Assembly: GCF_020497125.1 (NCBI RefSeq)
Contig: NW_025422981.1
Span: 62,001 to 126,000 of the forward strand
Direction of reading: 5' to 3'
DNA length: 64,000 nt
Source of the DNA: Mauremys mutica
Lineage: Eukaryota; Chordata; Testudines; Geoemydidae
Part shown: piece by piece, positions 24,321 to 34,644 of the stretch
How positions within the stretch are numbered: the first letter of the stretch is position 1
How the letters are laid out: every line of letters starts with the position of its first letter
The notes under the pieces: model-generated
Databases searched by the model: none
What the model was told of the DNA's origin: nothing
The model's input: only the letters and a program-made list of their open reading frames with translations
Position numbers and translations under genes: made by a program

Positions 24321-25660
24321 GTAAGTCCTGGGCTCCATTTCGCTCCCCCTCATGGGCCGCTAGGTTTGATAACTGCACTGAATAGGAAGCTGCCCCCTGC
24401 CCTGGGAGCGTGTGATTCTGTCTCCCCTAGTGGCTGACTCGGATAGGAGACGAGCCGGTTACTGTCTGGTCGCTCATGAGGTCACAGCAGGGCTGCTAGA
24501 CCCAGGGCCAATGGGACAGACCAGGCCTGTCTCCTGCACTGATGTGGCCACGTCACGTATTCCGAGGGCGCAGAATCTCAGCTTTTGCATTTGTTTAAGT
24601 GAGTTGCCGGCCCTCAGCACCTCTCCAGTGTAAACGGAGACAGTGTTGCCTTGCTGGGGCTGCCAGCAGCCTGAAGCCATAGCTCTGAGAGCGTGAACTC
24701 TCCTGTCCCCTGTTAATGTCATCGGGGTGTCAACGGAAATGGCAGCACTTTGATGTGAACATTAAACGTTCCCTGGCTGATCACTCGAGCAGGTGGAACG
24801 GGGAGGGGGCGGGAGTGAAACCTTTGTGGGGTGGGAATAGGGGGTTGCTGTAGGAGGGAAGAACAGAGGAGAGACACAAGGACAAGGAAGCGAGAGAGAA
24901 ATGGAGAAAGGAGGGTGGGAAAGGCAGGGAAACACAGGGAAGAACCAGCAGGGCCCTACAGGGGTGTCCAGGAAGGGGCTGTTTTCCTCCTGAGTGACAC
25001 TGAGTGTGACAGACAAAGACTTGGCAAAATACTAAGAACTAAAATTTTATTTCCCATACGAAGGGCAGATTCCCCCCTTGTTCTTCGTACGTGGGTGTCC
25101 CATGGAGAGCAGTGGGTGTTCTGCTGTGAATGGAGCAGGGCACAGAGTCCTAACCCGATGCCCTGGCCACTGGCCGTAACGGACAGGGCAGTGTGGCCCT
25201 CTCTGCCAAAGGAGCTGGACGCCCCAGGGTTCCTGCTTCAGCTGAAGGGTTCGGGGGTTTTGGCATTAAAGGACCCACGTTCATTCCCTGCTGGAGCCCT
25301 GGGCTCTGTCTGTGGCCACTGTCAGCATGTAGGACCTGCCCACTCTCTGGTCTGTGTCTCCTCCCTTTCCACATAATCCCCGTGCTGGTGCCCCTTGTTC
25401 CTGCAGTAAACCAGCGTAGGGGGTGGCTCTGCCCCCCCCAGAACCAGAGCGTCCCTGAGAAAGCCCCTGAACAATGTCTCCGTTCCTTGCTCTAGTGTCT
25501 CCCCACTTCCCGTCTCTCTGGGGAGCACAGGGCTGAGGTGACTCACCCTGACATTGACTATCTCAGGCTACAAAGCTCAGATCCAGGTTTCGTGAAGTTT
25601 GGGGGTTGCTGGGCTCAGGGTCTGGGGCTCAGGCCTATTTCTCACCCCTTCTTTCCCCAG
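24321..25660 (+). other. intron of the TRIM-like gene
   Basis: No repeat or exon was recognised. It is G/C-moderate single-copy-looking sequence between the 23-nt exon and the linker exon. Open frames in it are chance. Confidence 0.5.
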
Positions 25661-25776
25661 CAGGGAGGACGGGACGTTTCGGAAGCCAGAGCCGTCGTTT
25701 GCGGAGCTGGAGAAGAGACTCAGCGATTTCTCTCTGCAAAGTGCCATGCTGCAGGAGGTGCTGCTGGGATTCAAAG
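25661..25776 (+). CDS. TRIM/butyrophilin-type linker exon
   Basis: About 116 nt (113 nt if the alternative AG at 25,663 is used). Acceptor TTTCCCCAG, donor GTGAGT at 25,777. It encodes SREDGTFRKPEPSFAELEKR, then LSDFSLQSAMLQEVLLGFK, matching the FRKPE...LEKRLSDFS pattern between coiled coil and SPRY in reptile TRIM and butyrophilin-like genes. It joins in frame to the 23-nt exon and to 26,077. Confidence 0.8.
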
Positions 25777-26076
25777 GTGAGTTGGAGTCTGGGGGTGGCG
25801 TCTCCTCTGGTTAGAGCGACCCTGACCCTGGGGAGGAGTCGAGGACTCTAGTGATGTCACTGATCCTGGGCTCCATCTCACAGCCCAGCTCAGCGAGTCG
25901 CCCTTCCCCATGGAGCAGCCCTGTGGGGCTGGCTCTGTCTGCAGCGGCTGCGTTATCGGCCTCTGATCTCTGTCACCATCTCGTCGTTAACAGCAGTTCC
26001 ATTAATAAGCAATGGGGGTTTCTCCATGAATGTGAGGGCCTGAATTCTCACCTCTCCCATCTTCTCCTTCCCCTAG

Positions 26077-26109
26077 AGACGCTGCAACGGGAGCTGGGGA
26101 GCGACACAG
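26077..26109 (+). CDS. TRIM-type short exon before the SPRY domain
   Basis: A 33-nt exon, acceptor TTCCCCTAG, donor GTACGT. It completes E and encodes TLQRELGSDT, leaving one base for the next exon. In the family the PRY-SPRY exon follows, but none is visible to the right; the sequence runs into LTR, hAT and duplication material. The gene is therefore incomplete in this window, or its 3' end was lost. Confidence 0.7.
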
Positions 26110-26279
26110 GTACGTGTCTGTCTCTGACTGGCCAAGGGGAGATTTCAGCCCAATAACCATGTTAACGACAGGGGATTGCAGCCTCCAGCACCTGGAAGCT
26201 GTGTAACAATGGGAAGCGATGTTACTTTGTTCTTGCACCACTATATTTTCAACTGACTTGTCTCTTAAATATTTTAGCT

Positions 26280-26567
26280 CAGGGATCAGCAACCTTTGGC
26301 ACGCGGCTCACCAGGGTAAGCACCCTGGCAGGCCGGGCCGGTTTGTTTACCTGCGATGTTGGCAGGTTTGGCCGATCGCAGCTCCCACTAGCCACAGCTT
26401 GTCACTCCAGGCCAATGGAGGCAGCGGGAAGTGGCAGGCAGCACATCCTTCAGCCTGCGCCGCTTCCTGCATCCCCCATTGGCCTGCGACGGCAGACCGC
26501 GGCCAGTGGGAGCTGCAATCGGCCGACCCGTGGACGTGGCAAGTAAAGAAACTGGCCCGGCCCACCA
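26280..26567. mobile_element. hAT-like element, right end not resolved
   Basis: Begins CAGGGATCAGCAACC, a hAT-type terminus, and has a GC-rich body whose two halves are roughly complementary. No matching right terminus or 8-bp duplication was found, so it is probably truncated. Confidence 0.55.
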
Positions 26568-26659
26568 GGGTATGTGGATTGGAGTTTCCCCAAGGTCCTT
26601 TAAGTGTTTCTTGATTGGGCACTTGATTTGCAAATTCCTTTCTGAAGAAGCTGACCTAA

Positions 26660-27089
26660 TGCTTTACTAAGGCTACTTCAGAATCAAAACACACTGATGT
26701 ACAAGAACGTAGCCAATATTCCTAACTTTAACTGCAAAAATGATACACCCACACAGGTAGTATCATCATCAGGAGCAAATTATAACCTTTTCATAGTATC
26801 AGAGGGGTAGCCGTGTTAGTCTGGTTCTGTAAAAGCAGCAAAGAATCCTGTGGCACCTTATAGACTAACAGACGTTTTGCAGCATGAGCTTTCGTGGGTG
26901 AATACCCACTTCTTCAGATGCAAGTGGTGGAAATTTCCTGGGGCAGGTATATATAAGCAAGCAAGAAGCAAGCTAGAGACCTTTTCATAGACACCTTACA
27001 CGCCAACCGTTGTACAACATTTGCTGCAAATATAACAGTGGTTGCACCAATGAACTACACAGTCACAGGTTATTAATATAACATCACAG
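26660..27089 (-). mobile_element. LTR-like fragment interrupted by an interspersed repeat
   Basis: AT-rich sequence resembling the left part of the LTR at 31,126-32,812 (ATGATACACCCACACAGGTAG compares with CATGCACACAGGTAGG there). It is split by a reverse copy (about 26,797-26,990) of the 19,955-20,222 repeat, recognisable by GTAGCCGTGTTAGTCTGG at its start. Confidence 0.45.
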
Positions 27090-27515
27090 CCAGGGCTGGT
27101 GTTAGGGGTAGCAAACAGAGCAACTTCCTGGGGCCCCAGACCCCCACAAAGCTACATTGCTTCAGCCCTGGGTGGTGGGGCTCAGGGGCCCAGACTTCAG
27201 CCCCATGCGCTGGGACTGCAGCTTTCTGCCCTGGGCCTCAGCGAGTCTAATGCCGGCCTTGCTTGCTTGCTTGCTTGCCCTGAAAGCTGCTCACGGCCCC
27301 CCAGGGAGCCCCAGACCCCTGGTTGAGAACCCTGCCTTACCCCACGAGTCACAGCAACGTTCAGGTTACTGCCAGTCCCAAAGGACCAGTCACTTCCTTA
27401 GGTCAAATGACGCTTGGATCTCCCAACAAAGACAACACTTGTAGCCAGTCCTGTCACAACCTGTATTAGGATTTTATTTTAAAGGAAATGAGAGTTGTTT
27501 ACAAAGTTAAAGCAG

Positions 27516-28212
27516 TGTGACAAAGCTCTGTCCTTGTCTCCATGGGCCCTGCATTTCCTGGTGGATTTCGCTAGCCTCAGAGGCTCACTGTGACCCTCCA
27601 CGTAGCCATTCTCTCTAGGGACAAGGGTCACAGCCCACTGAGCCATTTTCATCGTAAGCCAGCGAGGGAGGGGAGGCAAAGCTCCCCTCCCTTGCAGAGT
27701 GTCTGTTGTCTCCCAGTCTCAGTGATTAATCAGGGGAGCAAAGGGGGAGCCCAGGACCCCCCTCTATTCTAGGCTCCAGCCCAGGGACCCTAATAGTATC
27801 AACTGCGGTATCTGACCTTTTAGAAACAGGACACATACAATTCCCTGTTCTACTTCCCCACAGCACCCCCACTTCCTCAGGCTCCACTTCACCCTTACCT
27901 CAGGGCTTCCTTCCTTGTGCCTGATCTGGTGTGCACTGCTCCGTCGCTCCCACAGCTCCTGTTCTGCACACCCACCTGCCTAACTGGGAGCTCTTTAACT
28001 AGTTTCAGCCAGCCCCTGATTGGCTTCAGGGGTCCCAATCAACCTAGCTGTCTCCACGGGTTTCTGGAAGGATGTTAATTGGCCCCAGCTGTCTTGATTA
28101 ACCTGGAGCAACTGTCCTTTGGTTACCATGGTAACAGGGATTTGTTTAGCCTGGGGCTAACATACCTGTTTCTCACTACTTTCCTATAGCCAGCTGGCCT
28201 TGCCCTGTCACA
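27516..28212 (-). mobile_element. solo LTR, 697 bp
   Basis: Ends TGTGACA and TGTCACA form a perfect inverted pair. The 4-bp direct repeat GCAG lies at 27,512-27,515 and 28,213-28,216. Copy A is empty at this place. Orientation is inferred from resemblance, read from the other strand, to a common reptile LTR beginning TGTGACAGGGCAAGGCC. Confidence 0.85.
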
Positions 28213-28837
28213 GCAGCTAATCATCCAGATGCAGACAAATTACAGTCTTAAATTTCAAAGGTAATAGAAGCTTCTCTAATAAGCAAGCTCTGCATATTCT
28301 TTAGGACTAACCCTGGCTAAGCAGCTGGGGATCTCGTGCTTATGCCTAGGAACTTTGCCCCCCAGAGTCCAAGCAGCATACAGATCATCAGTTCCTTCTG
28401 TGTGGGGTTTTTCATCCCCTTCCTGCCATGTGCTCTGAGCTGGAAACTCAGCTAATAGGAAGTCAAGAGCACAACAGTCTTTTGTCTTTAACATCCCATA
28501 ATAGTCTCTCTGGTGTGGATGGACCTTTCCTGCCAGGCAGGGTGTAATGCATTCGGCTGTCAATCAGCACTTCACCTAGGTAAAGTCTCTCTCCTGTGTG
28601 GTGATTTACAGAGCCACAGAGGCTCACAATGCAACTAGTCAGATATTAACCCAGGCAGCAACTCACAAGCATTCAATAAAGTCTAAACATGTTCTTAGAA
28701 TCCTAATACCTGTTTTAACAATACTAACACAGGTGAGTCAGACCGATTCCACTGTGTGTTCGTCCATGTTCAATTAAGACATAGAGGCTTGTGTAAGAGC
28801 TAACACCTCATCTGCCAGTGTCACAGGCAGGCTGGGC

Positions 28838-28998
28838 AGGGATGGTGTCTCTCGTCTCTGTTTGCCAGAAGCTGGCAATGGGTGACGGGATGGATCATTT
28901 GATGGTTACCTGTTCTGTTCATTCCCTCTGGGGCACCTGGCATTGGCCACTGAGCTAGATGGACCATTGCTCTGATGCAGTGGGCCCTTCTTATGTTC
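28838..28998 (+). mobile_element. CR1 3'-end fragment
   Basis: Contains GGCACCTGGCATTGGCCACTG and ends CCCTTCTTATG, the CR1 3' end seen elsewhere in the window. Most of it is missing from copy A. Confidence 0.8.
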
Positions 28999-29282
28999 AC
29001 AGTCTGTATGAGGAGTATCTACTCATTTGGACTCACTGGGGAGCCACAGAAAGGAACAAGATGTGCTGCGGCAAGAAGGCCCAGTCTCAGCACCCCCAGG
29101 GTCACACTTCCCAAAAGCTAAAACTAGGCCCAGCCCATGAAGGGGGCACTGCCAGGAGAGACTGGATAAAGGCTGGAGCATCCAACAACTTAGTTAACCT
29201 GAGAGAGCTGCCTTGGGGACAGTGACAGGGAGAATCCCCAGAGTGACTCCTTTGATTCTGCTCTTCTCTGTCCTTTGGTTCT

Positions 29283-30088
29283 TAGAATCATAGAACTGGA
29301 AGGGACCTCGAGAGGTCATCTAGGCCAGTCCCCTGCCCTCAAGGCAGGACTCAGTATTATCTAGACAATCTCTGACAGGTGTTTGTCCAGCCTGCTCTTA
29401 AATATCCCCAGTGAGGGAGATTCCACAACCTCCCTGGGCAATTTATTCCAGTGCTTAACCACTCTGACAATTAGGGAGTTTTTTTCCTAATCTCCATCCT
29501 AAACTGCCCTTGCTGCAATTTAAATCCATTGCTTTTTGTCCTATGGTCATGTCCCCTCTGAGTCTTCCCCAGTTTTTTTCAATCTTCCCTCATAGGTCAT
29601 GTTTTCTAGATCTTTAATCATTTTTGTTGCCCTTCTCTGGACTTTCTCCAATTTGTCCACATCTTTCTTGAAATGTGGCCCCCAGAACTGGACACATTAC
29701 TCTAGTTGAGACCTAATCAGCGTGGAGTAGAGCGGAAGAATTTCTTCTCGTGTCTTGCTTACAATACTCCTGCTAATACATCCCAAAATGATACTTGCTT
29801 TTTTGCAACACTGTTGACTCCTATTTAGCTTGTGATCCACTACGACCCCCAGATCCCTCTCCGCAGCGCTCCTTCCTAAGCCATCATTTCCCATTTTGTA
29901 TGTGTGCCACTGAGTGTTCCTTCCTAAATGAAGTACTTTGGATTTGTCCTTATTGAATTTCATCCTATTTACTTCAGACCATTTCTCCAGTTTGTCCAGA
30001 TGATTTTGAATTTCAGTTCTATCCTCCAAAGTCCTTGTAACCCCTCCCAGCTTGGTATCGCCCGCAAACTTGATAAGTGTAAGAGAGA
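29283..30088 (-). mobile_element. CR1 LINE fragment, minus strand (copy B)
   Basis: Counterpart of 19,078-20,635 without its two insertions. An open stretch at 29,697-30,116 encodes the RT C-terminal part (MKFNKDKSKVLHLGRN, ILPLYSTLIRSQLE). The FADDT box reads FAGDT here. Confidence 0.9.
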
Positions 30089-30302
30089 GATTCTGCTCCT
30101 GGGAGGGTTTCACCATGTGTCAGAGGGCTACACCCTGGTGGGAGGGGGCTAGGCCTGTACTGGGATAAGATCACTCTGTGCTTCACAGTGTGGCAGAACC
30201 TAGAATGTCCATTAGCAGGGAACAATGCTGGGGGGAATCGACATGTGGAAAGGACAGAAACCCTGTCTGAATTCTCTCACGTTGCCCTTCTCGCCCTGGC
30301 AG

Positions 30303-30385
30303 GCTACAGAATAACGTCCATGTTTCTCCCCAAATCATCCCCTCCTCCCAGGGGGAAGGAAATGGCTTCAATGGAGCTGGCTCAG
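30303..30385 (+). CDS. first coding exon, copy B (MASMELAQ), likely start of the KRAB-ZNF gene
   Basis: An 83-nt exon, acceptor CCCTGGCAG, ATG at 30,362, donor GTAAGG at 30,386. It encodes MASMELAQ and ends in phase 0, the phase needed by the KRAB-A exon at 46,651. It is the nearest plus-strand candidate start for that gene, with an intron of 16.3 kb, most of it the DIRS nest. The link is inferred from phase, orientation and the matching arrangement of the minus-strand paralogue (MAAEEPVQ then KRAB-A). Confidence 0.55.
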
Positions 30386-30462
30386 GTAAGGGATTCTCAG
30401 GGAGCTGGTGGTGGGTTCTGCTTGGAGGGAGAGAAGCAGTAAATGTACAGGAGGGTGGGAGC

Positions 30463-31024
30463 CAGTGATGTGCTGCCAAAATATTAACAACAGGTTCCCT
30501 TGTACTCACCTCACGAGGGGTCATGCCTCCCCAGGGGTCGTGCCCCTTCCAACCCCCCATGCTCCTTGACACCCCCCCCGGGGACCACTGACCCATCCTC
30601 CCCCGTCCCCTGACTACCCCCTGCTGCCCATCAAACCCCTCCTCTCATTCTTGATGCCCCCCTGGAACCTCTGCCCCATCCAACCACCCCTTCTCTCTGT
30701 CCCTGACTGCCCCCCACCACCTCATCCAACCCCTGCTCCTTCCTGACTGCCCCCCGGGACCGTTGCCCCCATTCAGCCCCCTTGTACCCTGCCCTCTGAC
30801 TACCCCGACCCCTATCCAGCCCCCCACAACCTCAAAGGGGGAGGAGAAGAAGGGTGGAGCTTTCAGAGGAGAAGTGGAGGCGAGCTGGGGCCGGGTGGAC
30901 AGCTGCCCGAGCCTTTGTTAAATTTAAAAGCTTTTTTAGAACCAGTTGTCCTGGAACAACCGGTTCTAAAAAGGCTTCTAAATTTAACAACCGGTTCATG
31001 CGACCCAGCTGGAGCTCACCACTG
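30463..31024. mobile_element. non-autonomous hAT element, 562 bp
   Basis: Starts CAGTGATGTGCTGCC and ends GGAGCTCACCACTG. Perfect 8-bp target duplication GTGGGAGC at 30,455-30,462 and 31,025-31,032. Near its right end it carries an inverted repeat around TTCTAAATTTAACAACCGGT. Copy A is empty here. Confidence 0.95.
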
Positions 31025-31125
31025 GTGGGAGCTGCTAGAGATGGTGGGAGGCAGGAAATATCCTGGGTGGAGAAAGGGAGGGGACAGGATGTGACAAACC
31101 TGCTGACATTAGTGTGGTTTAGGGT

Positions 31126-32812
31126 GTGATGGGTAGTCACCCCCAGGGGGCAGTCTGGGAACCGCTGTGCCCTCTAACCCAGGGGTCCCCGGGCCGCGGA
31201 CCGGTACCGGTCCGCGGCCTGTTAGGAACCGGGCCGCGAACTGACCCCTAGCACATCAAGCGGCGTGTCTCCAGTGGGGTCCCTGAGCCCCGCCCGCTCA
31301 GAGCCGCATGGTGAGGGGGCGGGGCTGCGAGCTCCGGGCTGAGCTCAGCTGCCTCCGCTCGGCGTGGAGCTCCCAGCCCCGCCCCCTCCCCACGTGGCTC
31401 GGAGCAGGATGGAGCTCAGGCCCCGCCGGAGACACGCTGCAGCTGTCGGGCGAGGCGCTGAGGCTCCGGGTGAGGAGGGAGCTGGGGGTAAGAGGCTGGG
31501 GCCAGGGGGGTTGGCTAAGGGGCAGGGAGTCCTGGGGACAGTCAGGGCACAGAGAGGGGGCGGAGGTTGGGGGAGCGGTCAGGGAATGTGGGGGGGTTGG
31601 ATTGTGGGTGTTCCGGGGGGGGTCTGTCAGGACTCAGCGGGGGGCGGGGATAGGGGTTGGGGCAGTCAGGGGACAGAGAGCAGGGGTGGGGTCCCAGGGT
31701 GGTGGGGGTCTCTGGGGGATGGTGAGGGGACAAGGAGGAGGATGGCTTGGGGATTCTGAGGGGGGTGGGCAGTCAGGGGGTCAGGAAGTGGGTGGGGGTC
31801 AGATAGGGGGCAGGTCCGCGGAAATTTTTTTTTCTACGAAACCGGTCCCTGGTGCCAAAAAGGTTGGGGACCGCTGCTCTAACCCTCAAGCTGGGCTGGC
31901 CCTTCTCACACTGATTTGCTGGAGATTCAGCCAGCCTCTCCAGGGCCTGTTATCACCCAACACGACAGCAGGTGGCGCCATACACCCAACTAAGCTACCT
32001 GAGTGCTTTACCTGAGCCACTCAAGGAGAGAGAGAAGACAACAGCCAATTTCCCAGCAATAAGTGTTAGCAAACAGATCAAAGCAGATTACTTATATAAC
32101 CAAAAACTCAAACTAAGCCTAACATACTATCTGGATAGAATTTGAATTAGCAATTTCTCACCCTGACTGATGATAGTCCACCAAGTTTCGATACACAAGC
32201 TAGAAATCCCTTTACCCTGGGACCAGCACTTCCCCCACTTCAGTCTTTGTTGCTCAGGTGCTGCCAGGAGTTCTCTTGTGTGTGGGGAATGAGGCCAAGA
32301 GATGATGTCACACCCACCTTATGTAGCTTTTCCATAGGGCAGGAACCATTTGTTCCAAACTCAGTTCCCAGTCCGGTTTGTGGAAAAATACAGGTACCAA
32401 AATGAAGTTCATTGTCATGTGGTCTGGTCACATGCCCTAGAGTGCCCTGCTGAGTCATAGTAGCCATGACTCATAGGCTGGCTAAAACGTTCACAGGAGG
32501 GCTAAGCTCTTCCACAGTCCATTGTCTTTGTTGATGAGCCATCAGCACTGTCTGGCTTCTTCACTGTTGTACCTGAAAGGCTCGTTGTGAGTGTTACCCA
32601 GAGTAAGCATATTTGAAAGACAGATACAGAGTCAATATCCATAACTTCAGATACAAACATGATCCATGCACACAGGTAGGATAATCGTATTCAGCAAATC
32701 ATAACTTTTCCAATGACACCGCACGTGACTCATCTTGTACAAAATGCCTCATGTCCTAATCATATTATAATCCTGCCACTATGTGCTGAATATGGGGGTG
32801 TAGTGTCAGATA
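31126..32812 (-). mobile_element. LTR element, minus strand, interrupted by a hAT
   Basis: Plus-strand edges are TGTGATGGG at 31,126 and GTGTAGTGTCA ending at 32,812. Removing the hAT at 31,180-31,876 leaves about 990 bp, a usual LTR length. The part to 32,210 is shared with copy A. No internal genes and no clear target duplication were seen. Confidence 0.6.
31180..31876. mobile_element. GC-rich non-autonomous hAT element, 697 bp
   Basis: Starts CAGGGGTCCCCGGG and ends GGTTGGGGACCGCTG. Perfect 8-bp target duplication CTCTAACC at 31,172-31,179 and 31,877-31,884. It contains a perfect 28-bp palindrome at 31,192-31,219. The 235-codon frame over it is a G-rich composition product. Confidence 0.95.
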
Positions 32813-32949
32813 GGTCCTAATGTCAAGGCACAGGGGTTGGGAACGGAACTTCCCCTCTTTGTGGAACAGGAAATAACCCTCCAGCCAGGGCTGGGAAAAC
32901 TTCCCAGACTCCCAGTGCTGGAGCCTGAACCTACTGACACTTCATTAGT

Positions 32950-33549
32950 TACCCCCACCCCCAGTCTTTGTGGCAACTGCAAACGTTATCGGTGATGATT
33001 TTATATTCTCTTCCAGGTCATGGATAAGAATGTTAAATAGCACAGGGCCAAGATCCAATCCTTGTGGGAACCCGCTAGAAAGAAATCCACTCAACCATGG
33101 TTCCCTATTTAAAATCCCAGTTTTTAATCTATTTAATGTAGGCCGTGTGCATTTTGTACATTCTAGTCAAAATATTGTGCTGAAGCAACTCATATGCCTA
33201 CGTATATTACATCAGTACTATTAGCTGCAACCAAACTTTTGATCTCATCCAATAAGGATATCCACTTAGTTTGATAGAATCTATTGTGTCTAAACCTTTT
33301 TAATGGATACTAATTACATTACTCTCCTTTCTTTATTAATGAAATCCAGGATCGGCTACTCCATTCTTTTGCCCAGTATCGATTTCAGACTGACACACTT
33401 GTAATTAGCTGCGTCATCTCTTTTATACTTTTTAAAATATTGGCACAGCATTAGCTTTATTCCAGTCTTCTGGAATTTCCCAAGTGTTCCAAGTCCTAAT
33501 TAAAATTAACAGTCCACCACGCTCCTCCAGCAGGTCTTTCAAAACTCTA
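32950..33549 (-). mobile_element. CR1 LINE, right half of the DIRS host, minus strand
   Basis: Minus-strand CR1 RT sequence. Read on that strand it gives RVLKDLLEERGG next to the DIRS edge and WEIPEDWNKANAVPIF further in. It continues on the other side of the DIRS nest at 45,956. Frameshifts show it is dead. Confidence 0.8.
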
Positions 33550-34294
33550 GTTCTTCTTCGAGTGATTGCTCCTATGCATTCCAGTTAGGTGTGTGCGCCG
33601 CGCGTGCACGGCTCTTCGGAAGATTTTTACCCTACCAACTCAGGCGGGCCGGCTGGGCGCCCCCTGGAGTGGCGCTGCTTTAGCGCAGGATATATACCCC
33701 AGCCGGCCCGTCCGCTCCTCAGTTCCTTCTTTCCGCCCGTGACGGCCGTTGGAACAGTGGAGCGCAGCTTAGCTGACCTCCACTTCCCTAGCTACTCGTA
33801 GTTTCTCTCGTTCTGTTTATAGTTGTAGTTAACTTTGTTTGTTTGTAGAATAGTATAGTGTATTTATTTTACAGGGGTTCGGGGTTTATCCCCTTCCCCT
33901 CACCCGGTGCCGGGTCCAATGCCCGGTCCACAGGGTTTTCTAATGCTCGGCCGGCCACAAGCCGTTGCCAGCAAGAGATCTTCTCCTAAGATCCCTCGAG
34001 GCACTTACCTCACAGATAAGTGCCGCATTTGTGAGGCCTTTAATCCGTGAACAAAGGGGAGCGGGGCTTTCGTTTTAAACAGCTCCTGAGGGAGGCAGCT
34101 CTTGCTCCTCCGCTCTCGGCGCCGAGCGCTAGTTAGTTTTCAAGGCGCGCTCCCTCGGCACCGGATCGCCGGTAGCGCCAAGGCCTCCTGGCACGACTGT
34201 CGCTGGCTCCGACGTACCCTCGGCATGGATCCCTCTCCTGGAGGATGAAGAGGCACAATATCCTTGCTGCGTCCGAGCCGCCGCCTCTGCAGCT

Positions 34295-34644
34295 GAGCGC
34301 TATGCTCAGTCGGATCGTCCGGCACCGGTGTCTGCCGCGGCACCGACAATATCCGCACCATTAACTCCGGCCAGGCAAGAGCCGTCGAGTCCGGTGCTGG
34401 AAAGCTCCCCGGTACGGACCGTGGTCGAGCTCGCTCTGAAGCTGCGTCCGAAATGCCTGCTCCACAGCCGAGCGCTATGCTCAGTCGGATTGCCCGGCAC
34501 CGATGTCTGCCGCGGCACCGACAATATCCGCACCATTAACTCCGGCCAGGCAAGAGCCGTCGAGTCCGGTGCTGGATCACTCCTCGGTACGCACCGTGGT
34601 CGAGCTCGCTATGAAGCTGCATCCGTGGTGCGAGCTATGGTCGA
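34295..34644 (+). repeat. 175-bp tandem duplication in the old DIRS gag
   Basis: The block starting GAGCGCTATGCTCAGTCGG at 34,295 repeats at 34,470, a period of 175 bp. It holds two similar runs of gag-like sequence with small differences. The period is not a multiple of 3, so it shifts the frame. Confidence 0.85.

Larger units (their letters stand above)
27090..32210 (+). repeat. segmental duplication, copy B
   Basis: Direct duplicate of 17,856-21,481, swollen by later insertions: a solo LTR (27,516-28,212) and hAT elements (30,463-31,024 and 31,180-31,876). At each of these the matching copy A site is empty and carries one copy of the target duplication. Confidence 0.85.

Noticed and set aside
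31308..32015. 235-codon plus-strand frame
   Set aside because: Runs through the G-rich interior of a hAT element into LTR sequence; not a plausible protein.
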